A model generated the notes under the pieces. The model was not told the origin of the DNA. It made no database searches and saw only the letters and a list, made by a program, of their open reading frames with translations. Both the position numbers and the translations under genes were made by a program. A DNA stretch of 10,947 nt from Candidatus Brocadia sp. (GTDB lineage: Bacteria > Planctomycetota > Brocadiia > Brocadiales > Brocadiaceae), in assembly GCA_030837935.1 (NCBI GenBank), contig JAUQXU010000198.1, forward strand, positions 1-10,947, given 5' to 3'. Every line of letters begins with the position of its first letter. Within the stretch, counting starts at the first letter, position 1. Positions 1 through 7,511 of this stretch are shown one piece after another.

Positions 1-211
1 GTTTCTCCGCCTGGCTTTGAATGGCTGCAACGACATTAGGATGACAGTGTCCTAACAAACTCACCGCCCAACCCGAAAACAGGTCAAGGTAGCGTTTATC
101 CTCTGCATCCCATATATTTACACCACTTCCTTTGACCAGCAAGATAGGATTCCGAATATAGTTAGGAATAACATACCGATCATAAATTTCTTTAACCTCT
201 TTTGTATTCAT
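1..211 (-). CDS. argD: Acetylornithine aminotransferase, N-terminal part (cut by window edge)
   Basis: Only the first 70 codons are visible; the gene runs off the low-coordinate end. The translation has the N-terminal pattern of class III PLP-dependent aminotransferases: a segment reading YIRNPILLVKGSG, then WDAEDKRYLDLFSG, then LGHCHPNVVAAI. The GHCHP block is typical of the acetylornithine/ornithine branch. By family knowledge it would transfer the amino group of glutamate to N-acetylglutamate semialdehyde in cytoplasmic arginine synthesis; the PLP lysine lies outside the window. The ATG at 209-211 is chosen because an AAGGA ribosome site (220-224) sits 8 nt upstream and the family N-terminus begins there. 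argB lies just upstream on the same strand, which supports argD over other class III aminotransferases. A terminator-like hairpin separates the two genes, so argD may need its own promoter or read-through. Confidence 0.88.
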   Translation of the reverse strand, partial: MNTKEVKEIYDRYVIPNYIRNPILLVKGSGVNIWDAEDKRYLDLFSGWAVSLLGHCHPNVVAAIQSQAEK

Positions 212-282
212 GCTTTTATTCCTTGAGTCTGCAAAAAAATACTTTTCAGCGTTCTTGATTATTCTAATTTATATTTAAAATG

Positions 283-319
283 AAAAAGGGATTGAAATAA
301 CAAATTAATTTCAATCCCT
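283..319 (-). terminator. Rho-independent terminator after argB
   Basis: A perfect 12-bp inverted repeat (arms 287-298 and 308-319) encloses a 9-nt loop. Read on the minus strand, the hairpin is followed at once by a run of five T, the pattern of an intrinsic terminator. It lies 38 nt past the argB stop and 72 nt before the argD start, so it would stop or reduce transcription between these two arginine genes. The stem has only five G-C pairs, so partial read-through is plausible. Confidence 0.8.
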
Positions 320-357
320 GAAATTATACAATATTCATTCGGCGATACAACATTCTT

Positions 358-1245
358 TTACACGATAATCTGCGTTCCAACACCTTTATCGGTAAAAATT
401 TCCAATAAAAGTGCATGCGGAATTAGCCCATTGATAATATGCGCCTTCTTCACCCCTGCTTTCACTGCACTGATACAAGCCAATGCCTTAGGTAACATTC
501 CATCCCTGATTATCTTTTTATCAATAAGCTCGTGAACTTCATCTTCATGTAACGTAGAAGCAAACGACTTCTCGTCATTCGGTTTTGTCATAATGCCGTG
601 CGTGTTTGAGAGAAAAACAAGCTTCTCTGCGCCAAGTGACTTTGCAATAAACGCAGCAACGTTATCTGCATTGACGTTGTAAACATCTCCGTTGATACCT
701 TTCGCAATAGGAGGCACAATAGGAATTGTACACGAATTACATAAATTCAAAAACTTATCTTTATCAATAGCAGTAACTTTACCCACAAAACCAATATCGA
801 GTTTTTTCAACTCACCATGATCTGTCTTCGTTTCGACGTAGTATTTTTCTGCCTTTAAGGGGCAATCCCCATTTTCCCAAATACAGGCAGCGTCATTGCC
901 CAACTCAGAAATCTTTTTTACGATAGAGAAACTGATCTGGTTGATCAGGACATCTTTTGCTATCTCAAGGGTCTCATGATCAGTAATTCTATGCCCCTCG
1001 ACAAATTTTGGATCCAAGCCCCTCCTTGTCATCTCCTGACTAATATGAGGACCACCACCATGCACCAGTATGGGCATAATGCCAACGGTCTTCATAAAGA
1101 CAATGTCCTGAAGCACATTCGTTAGCACTTCTTCGCTAGACATTGCCCCTCCACCAAACTTGATCACAACCACTTTATTTTTAAATGATCGTATATAAGG
1201 AAGGGCTTCGATGAGTATACTCGCCTTACGAATGGCATTTTCCAT
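358..1245 (-). CDS. argB: Acetylglutamate kinase
   Basis: Second enzyme of arginine synthesis: ATP-dependent phosphorylation of N-acetylglutamate in the cytoplasm. The 295-residue protein has the family's landmarks in order: the nucleotide-binding KFGGG with catalytic-type lysine K29, the substrate-loop HGGGP at 62-66, the NADNVAA block carrying the catalytic-type aspartate, GMLPK with the second lysine, and a C-terminus ending FTDKGVGTQI. The roughly 25 residues before KFGGG (IRKASILIEALPYIRSF) match the extra N-terminal helix that, in characterised enzymes, builds the arginine-inhibited hexamer, so feedback inhibition by arginine is inferred. Two small departures are seen: LSNTHGI where most relatives have LTDxxGV, and DGMLPK where GGMxPK is usual. 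The ATG at 1243-1245 is favoured because the N-helix begins there, although the ribosome site (AGGT, about 11 nt away) is weak. It has its own strong promoter at 1309-1336. Confidence 0.95.
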   Translation of the reverse strand: MENAIRKASILIEALPYIRSFKNKVVVIKFGGGAMSSEEVLTNVLQDIVFMKTVGIMPILVHGGGPHISQEMTRRGLDPKFVEGHRITDHETLEIAKDVLINQISFSIVKKISELGNDAACIWENGDCPLKAEKYYVETKTDHGELKKLDIGFVGKVTAIDKDKFLNLCNSCTIPIVPPIAKGINGDVYNVNADNVAAFIAKSLGAEKLVFLSNTHGIMTKPNDEKSFASTLHEDEVHELIDKKIIRDGMLPKALACISAVKAGVKKAHIINGLIPHALLLEIFTDKGVGTQIIV

Positions 1246-1308
1246 GAACTAATATACCTGTTTTATACCAAAAGTATGAGGATATTCATGATATTAAAAG
1301 AAGTCAAA

Positions 1309-1336
1309 ATTATAACAAAAGAGGATTTGGTGTCAA
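1309..1336 (-). promoter_or_regulatory. Sigma-70 promoter of argB
   Basis: On the minus strand a perfect TTGACA (1331-1336) and a perfect TATAAT (1309-1314) are separated by 16 nt. Transcription would begin near 1302, leaving a leader of about 57 nt before the argB start. Both hexamers match consensus exactly, which predicts a strong housekeeping promoter that does not depend on the sigma-54 activator encoded just upstream. Confidence 0.8.
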
Positions 1337-1375
1337 GGGCAAACGCGGGGATTTCTCAATTTAAGAGGAAAAGTC

Positions 1376-1393
1376 GTGCAAACGATTTTACAC
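1376..1393. repeat. Short imperfect palindrome upstream of the argB promoter
   Basis: GTGCAAA (1376-1382) and TTTACAC (1387-1393) form an inverted repeat with 6 of 7 pairs matched around a 4-nt centre. It lies about 75-90 nt upstream of the inferred argB transcription start, inside the 217-nt gap between the sigma-54 activator gene and argB. It could be an operator, but an 18-nt AT-rich palindrome can arise by chance. No known operator family was recognised. The rest of the gap holds the argB promoter and nothing else supported. Confidence 0.25.
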
Positions 1394-1462
1394 ACGAACA
1401 GGAATGCTTATGCATTTGTGTATCTGTAATATATCTTGGGAAAGTGTCCCATTGTTGAATTG

Positions 1463-3397
1463 CTACAAAATCTTATGGGCTTCGATCTTTTCATACAGTA
1501 CCTTTCGACTGATTCCCAGCAGTTCTGCAGCCTTGGACTTATTGCCCTCTGTTGATTTTAGTGCATCCATAATCATCTCAATTTCTAATTGTCTTTGTGC
1601 TTCGTAAAGAATTCCTGTGGATTTATATTTTTGCACCTCCACAGCAGATCTATTACAAACTTCTTGTGGCAGCATCTCCACCCCAATCATACCATCATCG
1701 GGAGCAAGGGTAACAATCCTTTCGACAACATTCCTTAATTCCCGCACATTGCCAGGCCATGTATAATTTGAAAGAAATACCAATGCTTCCGGAGTGAAGC
1801 CTTTGACATGCTTGCCAACATCGGCGCAACTCAACTGCAAAAAATGTGCAATAAGCAAAGGAATATCCTCTTTGCGTTCACGCAACGGTGGAATGTGGAT
1901 GGGCACAACGTTTAACCGGTAAAAGAGGTCTTCCCGAAACCCCCCGCTACTCATAGCTGACTTCAAATCTTTATTGGTTGCGGCAAGGATACGCACATCA
2001 ATCTTAATTATCTTGGTCCCGCCTACCCGTTGCAGTTCCTTCTCCTGCAAGACACGCAGAAGTTTTGCCTGGGTATGAACATGCATTTCCCCAATTTCAT
2101 CAAGAAAAATTGTCCCCTTGTCCGCCACCTCAAAAAGCCCCTGCTTAGTCTCCATCGCACCCGTAAATGCCCCTTTTTCAAAACCAAAGAGTTCACTCTC
2201 GATTAAATCTCTTGGAATTGCAGCACAGTTTAAAACCACAAAGGGCTGACCAGACCTCGAACTGTTGTAATGGATGGACTTAGCGATTACTTCCTTTCCC
2301 GTACCGCTCTCACCGGTAATAAGGATGCTATAAGGGGAGTTACTGACCTTTTTCACTAATTCTAATGTCTCTGTGATCTTTAAACTCTTACCAACAATAT
2401 CGTCGAAAGAAGAGTAAACCTTTTGCTGTTTCTTGAGATTTTTATTTTCAAATTCGGCGCGTTCCTTTGCCTTTTTAAGGACATCAAGGAGTTCTGCATT
2501 ATAAATTAGCAATGCCACCTGAGACGCAATGCCGGTAAAAAGATCCAAGTCTGCCTTAGAAAACTCGTAGCTTTTACTCTTGCTTTCTATTTGTAATATA
2601 CCTAACGTCTTTTGAGGGCATATGAGGGGAGCACACAGGATAGAATTAGCGCCAATCATCTTTATACTCACACTGACCCTGGAATCCATTTGTGTGTCCA
2701 TAATGAGTAACGATTTTCGTTCCCCGATGGCACGATGGGCTATCGTTTGGCTCAGGAGATTCTCTTCCGCTGCCAGAGTCGGGTCCCTTGATTGAATCGT
2801 TCGAATGGTCAATTTGGCCTCCCCGGGATCTTGTAAAGCTACAAAGCATCGTCCGGCGTGGGGAAACACGGAAAATATAATCTGTATAATCTCTTTCAGT
2901 AATACATCAATATCGAAAATATTATCGATTGCCTTAGTAATATTCTGGAAGATTTTTAAGCTTTTTTGTAATTTCTCAAACTCCTCTTTGCCAGCGGTCT
3001 CATGGCAAATTTTCTCGCCAATAGTTCCACTTGATACGGGATCTTTTGAGGCCATGATAATCTGTGTGTACCCGCTGGAAGGATATGCCGTGCAATCCGA
3101 ATGTATCGATTCGGTGTTTCTGAAGATAAGGGTATATGGCCCGATACAGATCTGACCGCTGTCTGGAATGACTTGGGAAGTAATTATGCGTTCATTATTT
3201 AGGAAGACCCCATTCCGGCTGGACAGATCCTCAATAATATATCCTTCATCAGATTTACTGATTTTTGCATGATGACGAGAAACCATGAGGTCATCAAGCT
3301 GGATATCGGTAGTGGATGCCCGACCAATAATGGTGATATCTTTTAAGGAGTAATTTTTTTTCTGTCCCGGAATGGTGATGTCGATTAGTTCGGCCAT
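1463..3397 (-). CDS. FHA-GAF sigma-54-dependent transcriptional activator
   Basis: A 644-residue bacterial enhancer-binding protein. In order: an FHA domain (about 20-92) with GR at 25-26, SRHH at 40-43 and NG at 62-63, the residues that read phosphothreonine; a GAF-like sensory domain (about 145-300); a short helical linker (300-328); and an AAA+ sigma-54 domain (about 332-560). The AAA+ domain carries Walker A GESGTGKE (362-369), an intact GAFTGA loop (409-414), Walker B IFLDEI (430-435) and RLNVV (494-498). A Fis-type helix-turn-helix closes the protein at about 618-640. The intact GAFTGA implies it can remodel sigma-54 RNA polymerase. There is no receiver domain, so control is presumably through Ser/Thr phosphorylation read by FHA and a ligand bound by GAF; both signals are unknown. 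It follows rseP by 31 nt and is probably co-transcribed. No clear ribosome site precedes the ATG, so the start rests on the FHA fold beginning soon after it. Confidence 0.93.
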   Translation of the reverse strand: MAELIDITIPGQKKNYSLKDITIIGRASTTDIQLDDLMVSRHHAKISKSDEGYIIEDLSSRNGVFLNNERIITSQVIPDSGQICIGPYTLIFRNTESIHSDCTAYPSSGYTQIIMASKDPVSSGTIGEKICHETAGKEEFEKLQKSLKIFQNITKAIDNIFDIDVLLKEIIQIIFSVFPHAGRCFVALQDPGEAKLTIRTIQSRDPTLAAEENLLSQTIAHRAIGERKSLLIMDTQMDSRVSVSIKMIGANSILCAPLICPQKTLGILQIESKSKSYEFSKADLDLFTGIASQVALLIYNAELLDVLKKAKERAEFENKNLKKQQKVYSSFDDIVGKSLKITETLELVKKVSNSPYSILITGESGTGKEVIAKSIHYNSSRSGQPFVVLNCAAIPRDLIESELFGFEKGAFTGAMETKQGLFEVADKGTIFLDEIGEMHVHTQAKLLRVLQEKELQRVGGTKIIKIDVRILAATNKDLKSAMSSGGFREDLFYRLNVVPIHIPPLRERKEDIPLLIAHFLQLSCADVGKHVKGFTPEALVFLSNYTWPGNVRELRNVVERIVTLAPDDGMIGVEMLPQEVCNRSAVEVQKYKSTGILYEAQRQLEIEMIMDALKSTEGNKSKAAELLGISRKVLYEKIEAHKIL

Positions 3398-3428
3398 GTT
3401 AATAAAGGACAGAGCGTGAAGTCATTTG

Positions 3429-5240
3429 CTAAAGCGTCAGCAACCGCATGATGTCGTTCCGTGTAGCATAAATGACCAGGGTAATAATAAGACCGAAACC
3501 TATATACTGAGCAATGGAGAGTGTTCTTTGACTCACGGGAGAACCTTTGATTCGTTCAATAGCTAAAAATAACAGATGGCCGCCATCCAGTACAGGAACA
3601 GGTAAAATATTCAACAGCGCAAGCTGGAGACTTAAGATACCGAGAAAATAAACCAATTTACCAAAACCCACCTTTGCAGATTCGTAAGACGCCTGAGCGA
3701 TAAGAATAAATCCACCCACATTCTTTGTTGAAAGTCTTTGTGAGAAAAATCCCTTTACGGTCAGATACAATCTCTGCACGTTGATAATAGCCTTTTTCGT
3801 GCCCACAAGGCACGAACCAAACAGGCCATATTGCTTTATTACCGTTTTTTCCCGAAATTTTACCCCAATACTTCCGACTGCATTCTTTTCATCCTTTTGG
3901 GGTTCAATAGTAGATACAAATCGCTCACTGCCACGCACCCACTCAATTACCATCGGTTTCCCCTGACTCGCCATCACCATCTGCAGGAGGGCATTCCAAT
4001 CTTTTATCTCTTTCTCGTCAAGCGAAACAATCCTATCGCCGGGTTTTAGTCCGATCTTTTCTGCGGGAAACCCCTCAACAAGCGAATCCACCTTCAGTCC
4101 ATAAAAAGGGGTAAGTCCGCCTATAAATTCCTCTTTTGCCTTTTCGTCATCAAGCGATACATGAATGAGGGTTATCTTGTCATTCCTTTTAACCGTAAAG
4201 ATGCACGTTTTTTCTTCAGAGTCGATAACCTGCTTCCTGATATCAGTAAAACCCATCACAGGCTGCGAATTCACTTCGATAATCTCATCGCCTTTTATAA
4301 AACCTGCTTTGTTTGCTAGACTATTATTTTTTACACCATCGAGTATTGCCATAGCGCCGGAGAGACCAAGCATCAGTCTGGTAGACTTAAAAGGAGTCAC
4401 TTTAAGCTCAACTTCTTTATTATCTCGCAGCACAGTAATCGCAATCTCTTTCGCGGGACTTACAGCCTCAACCTCCCGAAACTCATCCTCTGTAGAAATC
4501 CTTTTGCCATTTACGGCAACTAGGACATCCTTGACCTCTATGCCTGCATCACGAGCCGGGGAGTAGTTATTTTCAAAGGCAAATATCTTATCAATTTCCA
4601 GGCTGGTAGCCGGCATAATTCCTATGCGTTGGATACCATGCTCCGCATCGTACTTAGGTACAACATTTACATCAAATGTCTTATTATCCCGCTCAACTTT
4701 AAGATTTACACCGTCAGATGGATTGCTCAGGGCAACAATCGTAAAAAGGTCTTCAAAATCAGGATCACTGCTTCCATTAACCTCAACGATTTTATCCCCA
4801 CGCTGAACTCCAGCCTCCCAGGCTGGCCAACCAGGCATGACCTGCCCTACCTCTGGCGTAATAAAAGGTACACCAATCTGGAAGGCAACAATAAAAGCAA
4901 TAAACGCTAAAACCGCATTTAATCCAACTCCCGCCACCAGTACTGAGGCACGCTGTCCTATACTCTTGGAGGAAAATTCCCAAGGAGAACCACTCTTTTC
5001 TTCTTCCGGACCTTCACCAGCCAGTTTGACATAGCCACCCAGCGGAAATAAAGAAAGCCGATACTCCGTTTCTCCCCATTGTTTTTTAAATATTGCAGGC
5101 CCAAAACCCAAGGAAAAGGCCAGCACGCGGACTCCTATCTTTTTTGCCATAAGAAAGTGCCCTAATTCATGGACAAAGATAAGCAGGCCAATACCTAAGA
5201 TGACAAGTACTACATTGGTCGATACGTTTATGTAAGGCAT
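3429..5240 (-). CDS. rseP: Site-2 intramembrane zinc metalloprotease with four PDZ-like repeats
   Basis: Membrane protease of family M50B. The HExxH zinc site is HELGH at 24-28 in the first membrane helix. The third zinc ligand is D552 in the NILPVPVLDGG motif (544-554). Hydrophobic segments at about 8-28, 97-122, 525-548 and 575-593 give the usual four-helix layout. Family members cut anti-sigma factors or leftover signal peptides within the membrane. Length is 603 residues, against about 450 for E. coli RseP. The extra length lies in the extracytoplasmic part, which carries four PDZ-type AG-x(3)-GD-x-I motifs, at about 139-156, 228-245, 308-325 and 392-409. The second copy has KD in place of GD. 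The ATG (5238-5240) overlaps the end of dxr by 13 nt and has AGGAG 8 nt upstream, inside dxr. The overlap implies coupled translation. Its substrate is unknown; no anti-sigma factor gene is seen nearby. Confidence 0.94.
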   Translation of the reverse strand: MPYINVSTNVVLVILGIGLLIFVHELGHFLMAKKIGVRVLAFSLGFGPAIFKKQWGETEYRLSLFPLGGYVKLAGEGPEEEKSGSPWEFSSKSIGQRASVLVAGVGLNAVLAFIAFIVAFQIGVPFITPEVGQVMPGWPAWEAGVQRGDKIVEVNGSSDPDFEDLFTIVALSNPSDGVNLKVERDNKTFDVNVVPKYDAEHGIQRIGIMPATSLEIDKIFAFENNYSPARDAGIEVKDVLVAVNGKRISTEDEFREVEAVSPAKEIAITVLRDNKEVELKVTPFKSTRLMLGLSGAMAILDGVKNNSLANKAGFIKGDEIIEVNSQPVMGFTDIRKQVIDSEEKTCIFTVKRNDKITLIHVSLDDEKAKEEFIGGLTPFYGLKVDSLVEGFPAEKIGLKPGDRIVSLDEKEIKDWNALLQMVMASQGKPMVIEWVRGSERFVSTIEPQKDEKNAVGSIGVKFREKTVIKQYGLFGSCLVGTKKAIINVQRLYLTVKGFFSQRLSTKNVGGFILIAQASYESAKVGFGKLVYFLGILSLQLALLNILPVPVLDGGHLLFLAIERIKGSPVSQRTLSIAQYIGFGLIITLVIYATRNDIMRLLTL

Positions 5241-6370
5241 TTTTTAATCTCCTGTCTTGCCCAGGCGTCTGCTGCCAGTATATCCTCGAGGCAAGGGTTT
5301 TTAATAAAACGATGATTATGTATCACCTTTTCTACATATGAAGCAATCTCTGTGAATTGAATTTGGCCATTCAGAAACGCTTGCACTGCCACCTCATTGG
5401 CAGCATTGAGCGTAGCCCCCATCGTACCGCCTTCCTTAGCAGCCTGATAACCAAGCCGCAAAGCCGGAAATTTCTCCATGTCTGGCTTCTTGAATGTAAG
5501 ACTTCCTATACTCGATAAATCCAACGCTCGAACCGGAAGCGGACTTCTTTCTGGATATGTTAAGGCATACTGGATTGGCACCTTCATGTCCGGCATCCCC
5601 ATCTGGGCAATAACTGACCCGTCGCAAAATTCCACCATAGAGTGGATGATTGATTGCGGATGTATCACAACATCGATTTGTTCGATCTTCAGATCAAATA
5701 GCCATTTAGCTTCAATAATCTCCAATGCTTTATTCATCAGTGTGGCCGAATCTATGGTGATCTTCTGTCCCATTTGCCACGTAGGATGCTTGAGGGCCTG
5801 TGCAGGTTTCACATCAGAGAGTTTTTCCATGGGGTAATCATAAAATGGCCCCCCAGACGCAGTAATAATAACCCGCTTAACCTCACATCGCTTACCAGAA
5901 TGAAGAGACTGGAATATCGCACTGTGTTCGCTGTCTACGGGTAATATTTGATCTTTTTTGGCCAGCGGCATTACAATATGCCCGGCCATAACCAGCGATT
6001 CTTTATTGGCCAAAGCAAGCGTCTTCCCTTGCTCTATGGTAGCAATAGCCGCAGGTAAGCCGACCGCACCCACAACGGCTGAAACCACAACATCTACATC
6101 GTTTTTCAAAACAACTTCTTTAAGACAATTGTTTCCGGTAAATATATTTAAGTGACTGTTATGAAAGCGACGCTTTAGCTTTTCAACTGATTCGCAATCA
6201 TTTAAGGCAACATATTTGGGCTTGAATTCTTCGACTTGCTCTGCAAGCAACTCCCATTGTGAGTTTGAAGATAAACCAACCACCCGGAATTTATCCTTTA
6301 AATTTCGAACAACTTCTAAGGTATTTTTACCAATAGAACCTGTAGAACCAAGGACAACAATATTTTTCAT
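5228..6370 (-). CDS. dxr: 1-deoxy-D-xylulose 5-phosphate reductoisomerase
   Basis: Cytoplasmic enzyme that converts 1-deoxyxylulose 5-phosphate to 2-C-methylerythritol 4-phosphate with NADPH, the first committed step of the MEP isoprenoid pathway. The 380-residue protein is of normal length. The N-terminus has the NADPH loop GSTGSIG (8-14), followed by LALANKESLVMAG (118-130). The metal-binding acids are D146 and E148 in PVDSEH and E217 in NKALE. ITASGGPF (169-176) and the flexible lid HPTWQMG (195-201) close over the substrate. All residues expected for catalysis are present. The start lies 2 nt past the ispG stop and no strong ribosome site is seen, which points to translational coupling with ispG. 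Its 3' end overlaps rseP. Confidence 0.97.
   Translation of the reverse strand: MKNIVVLGSTGSIGKNTLEVVRNLKDKFRVVGLSSNSQWELLAEQVEEFKPKYVALNDCESVEKLKRRFHNSHLNIFTGNNCLKEVVLKNDVDVVVSAVVGAVGLPAAIATIEQGKTLALANKESLVMAGHIVMPLAKKDQILPVDSEHSAIFQSLHSGKRCEVKRVIITASGGPFYDYPMEKLSDVKPAQALKHPTWQMGQKITIDSATLMNKALEIIEAKWLFDLKIEQIDVVIHPQSIIHSMVEFCDGSVIAQMGMPDMKVPIQYALTYPERSPLPVRALDLSSIGSLTFKKPDMEKFPALRLGYQAAKEGGTMGATLNAANEVAVQAFLNGQIQFTEIASYVEKVIHNHRFIKNPCLEDILAADAWARQEIKKCLT
5249..5253 (-). promoter_or_regulatory. Ribosome binding site of rseP inside dxr
   Basis: AGGAG on the minus strand sits 8 nt before the rseP ATG and within the last codons of dxr. It fixes the rseP start and shows that the 13-nt overlap is genuine rather than a wrong start call. 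Confidence 0.75.
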
Positions 6371-6372
6371 AG

Positions 6373-7425
6373 TTACGCCATGTGGGCAATTTCTTCCAAA
6401 AGTTCATCTACCATCCGGCCTTCCGGTATCTTTCGCACCTTCTCACCCTTCTTAAAAAGGAATCCAAACCCTTTGCCTCCTGCAATACCAATATCAACCT
6501 CCCGCGCTTCTCCTGGTCCATTCACCACACATCCCATGATAGCAATTTGTAAATGCTTTTTATCATCCGGCAAACGCTGCCTGACCTGCTCTACAATATT
6601 CACCAAATCTATTTCACAGCGTCCACACGTGGGACAGGAAATAAGTTCAGCTCCACGGCGCTTGTAAATGCCCAGTGCTTCAAGAATATCATATCCAGCC
6701 TTTACCTCTAATTCCGACGCGCCCGTGTAAGAAACCCGCAAGGTGTCACCAATGCCTTCGGAGAGTAAACCTCCGATACCAATAGCAGACTTAATTGTCG
6801 CCAAGCTCGGTGGTCCTGCTGCCGTAACACCTAAGTGCAGCGGATAATCACATTGGGTTGCAATTGACCTATAGACATCCAGAGTTGAAGGGACATCTGA
6901 CGCCTTGAGTGACAATACAATGTCTTTAAATCCCAGTGATTCAAAGTGTTCACAATATCTTAAGACAGTCTTTACCATCAACGTGGTTAACTTTTCGTGT
7001 TCTTCCCCTTCGCCGCGCACGGAACCCGAATTAACTCCGATACGAATAGGAACACCCTTATCTTTAGCGGCAAGTACTACCTCTTCAAGCTTTTTTCTGT
7101 CCTTCATATTTCCCGGATTGATTCGTATTTTATCAACCCCCTGGGCTATAGCCTCAAGAGCAAGGTGATGCCCAAAATGGATATCGGCAACAAGCGGAAT
7201 GCGTATCTGTTTTTTAATAGCACCCAGACACTTTGCCGTAACAATTGTAGGTACCGCCACCCGAATAATATGGCATCCAGCCGCCTCCAGTTCTTTAATC
7301 TGTCGGACTGTAGCGTCTATGTCCTCGGTATGTGTCTTGGTCATGGTCTGAATGGAAATAGGATTACCTCCACCAACCAAAACACCACCAACATTAACCA
7401 CGCGAGTTTTACGCCTCTGAATCAT
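6373..7425 (-). CDS. ispG: 4-hydroxy-3-methylbut-2-en-1-yl diphosphate synthase
   Basis: Iron-sulfur enzyme of the MEP pathway (also called GcpE) that reductively opens methylerythritol cyclodiphosphate to HMBPP in the cytoplasm. The 350-residue protein shows the TIM-barrel N-terminal half (VGGGNPISIQTMTKTHTED early on, LVADIHF at 78-84, RINPGN at 101-106) and the C-terminal cluster domain. The 4Fe-4S ligands are C264 and C267 in CPTCGRC, C299 in MGCVVNGPGEA and E306. SEGIGDTLRVS (222-232) is typical. One departure is VTAAGPP at 200-206, where most relatives read VTEAG. The protein is the short two-domain bacterial form without the large plant or Chlamydia insertion. It is the first gene of a run with dxr and rseP. 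A good promoter lies about 87 nt upstream (7512-7540). The ATG has no clear ribosome site. Confidence 0.96.
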   Translation of the reverse strand: MIQRRKTRVVNVGGVLVGGGNPISIQTMTKTHTEDIDATVRQIKELEAAGCHIIRVAVPTIVTAKCLGAIKKQIRIPLVADIHFGHHLALEAIAQGVDKIRINPGNMKDRKKLEEVVLAAKDKGVPIRIGVNSGSVRGEGEEHEKLTTLMVKTVLRYCEHFESLGFKDIVLSLKASDVPSTLDVYRSIATQCDYPLHLGVTAAGPPSLATIKSAIGIGGLLSEGIGDTLRVSYTGASELEVKAGYDILEALGIYKRRGAELISCPTCGRCEIDLVNIVEQVRQRLPDDKKHLQIAIMGCVVNGPGEAREVDIGIAGGKGFGFLFKKGEKVRKIPEGRMVDELLEEIAHMA

Positions 7426-7511
7426 AATTTCTATTACTTAACTAAGCGAGACAGAAAAACATACAGAAACTTACATTACCTGCAAAGCACGCTGAATATA
7501 TCAAAATATTG

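Noticed and set aside
212..286. A promoter for argD (TAGAAT at 256-261)
   Set aside because: No acceptable -35 hexamer lies 16-18 nt upstream, and AT-rich sequence yields such -10 matches by chance.
1437..1451. Stem-loop TGGGA/TCCCA just past the sigma-54 activator stop as a terminator
   Set aside because: The stem is only 5 bp and no T-run follows on the minus strand.
1276..1458. Plus-strand 60-codon reading frame in the gap upstream of argB
   Set aside because: It overlaps the argB promoter on the opposite strand, has no ribosome site, and its translation resembles no family known to me.
2646..2849. Minus-strand 67-codon frame inside the sigma-54 activator gene
   Set aside because: It is an out-of-frame shadow of the GAF-encoding region with low-complexity composition and no ribosome site.
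4165..4566. Plus-strand 133-codon frame opposite rseP
   Set aside because: It is antisense to the PDZ repeats and has no supporting features; the minus-strand protein is clearly the real one.
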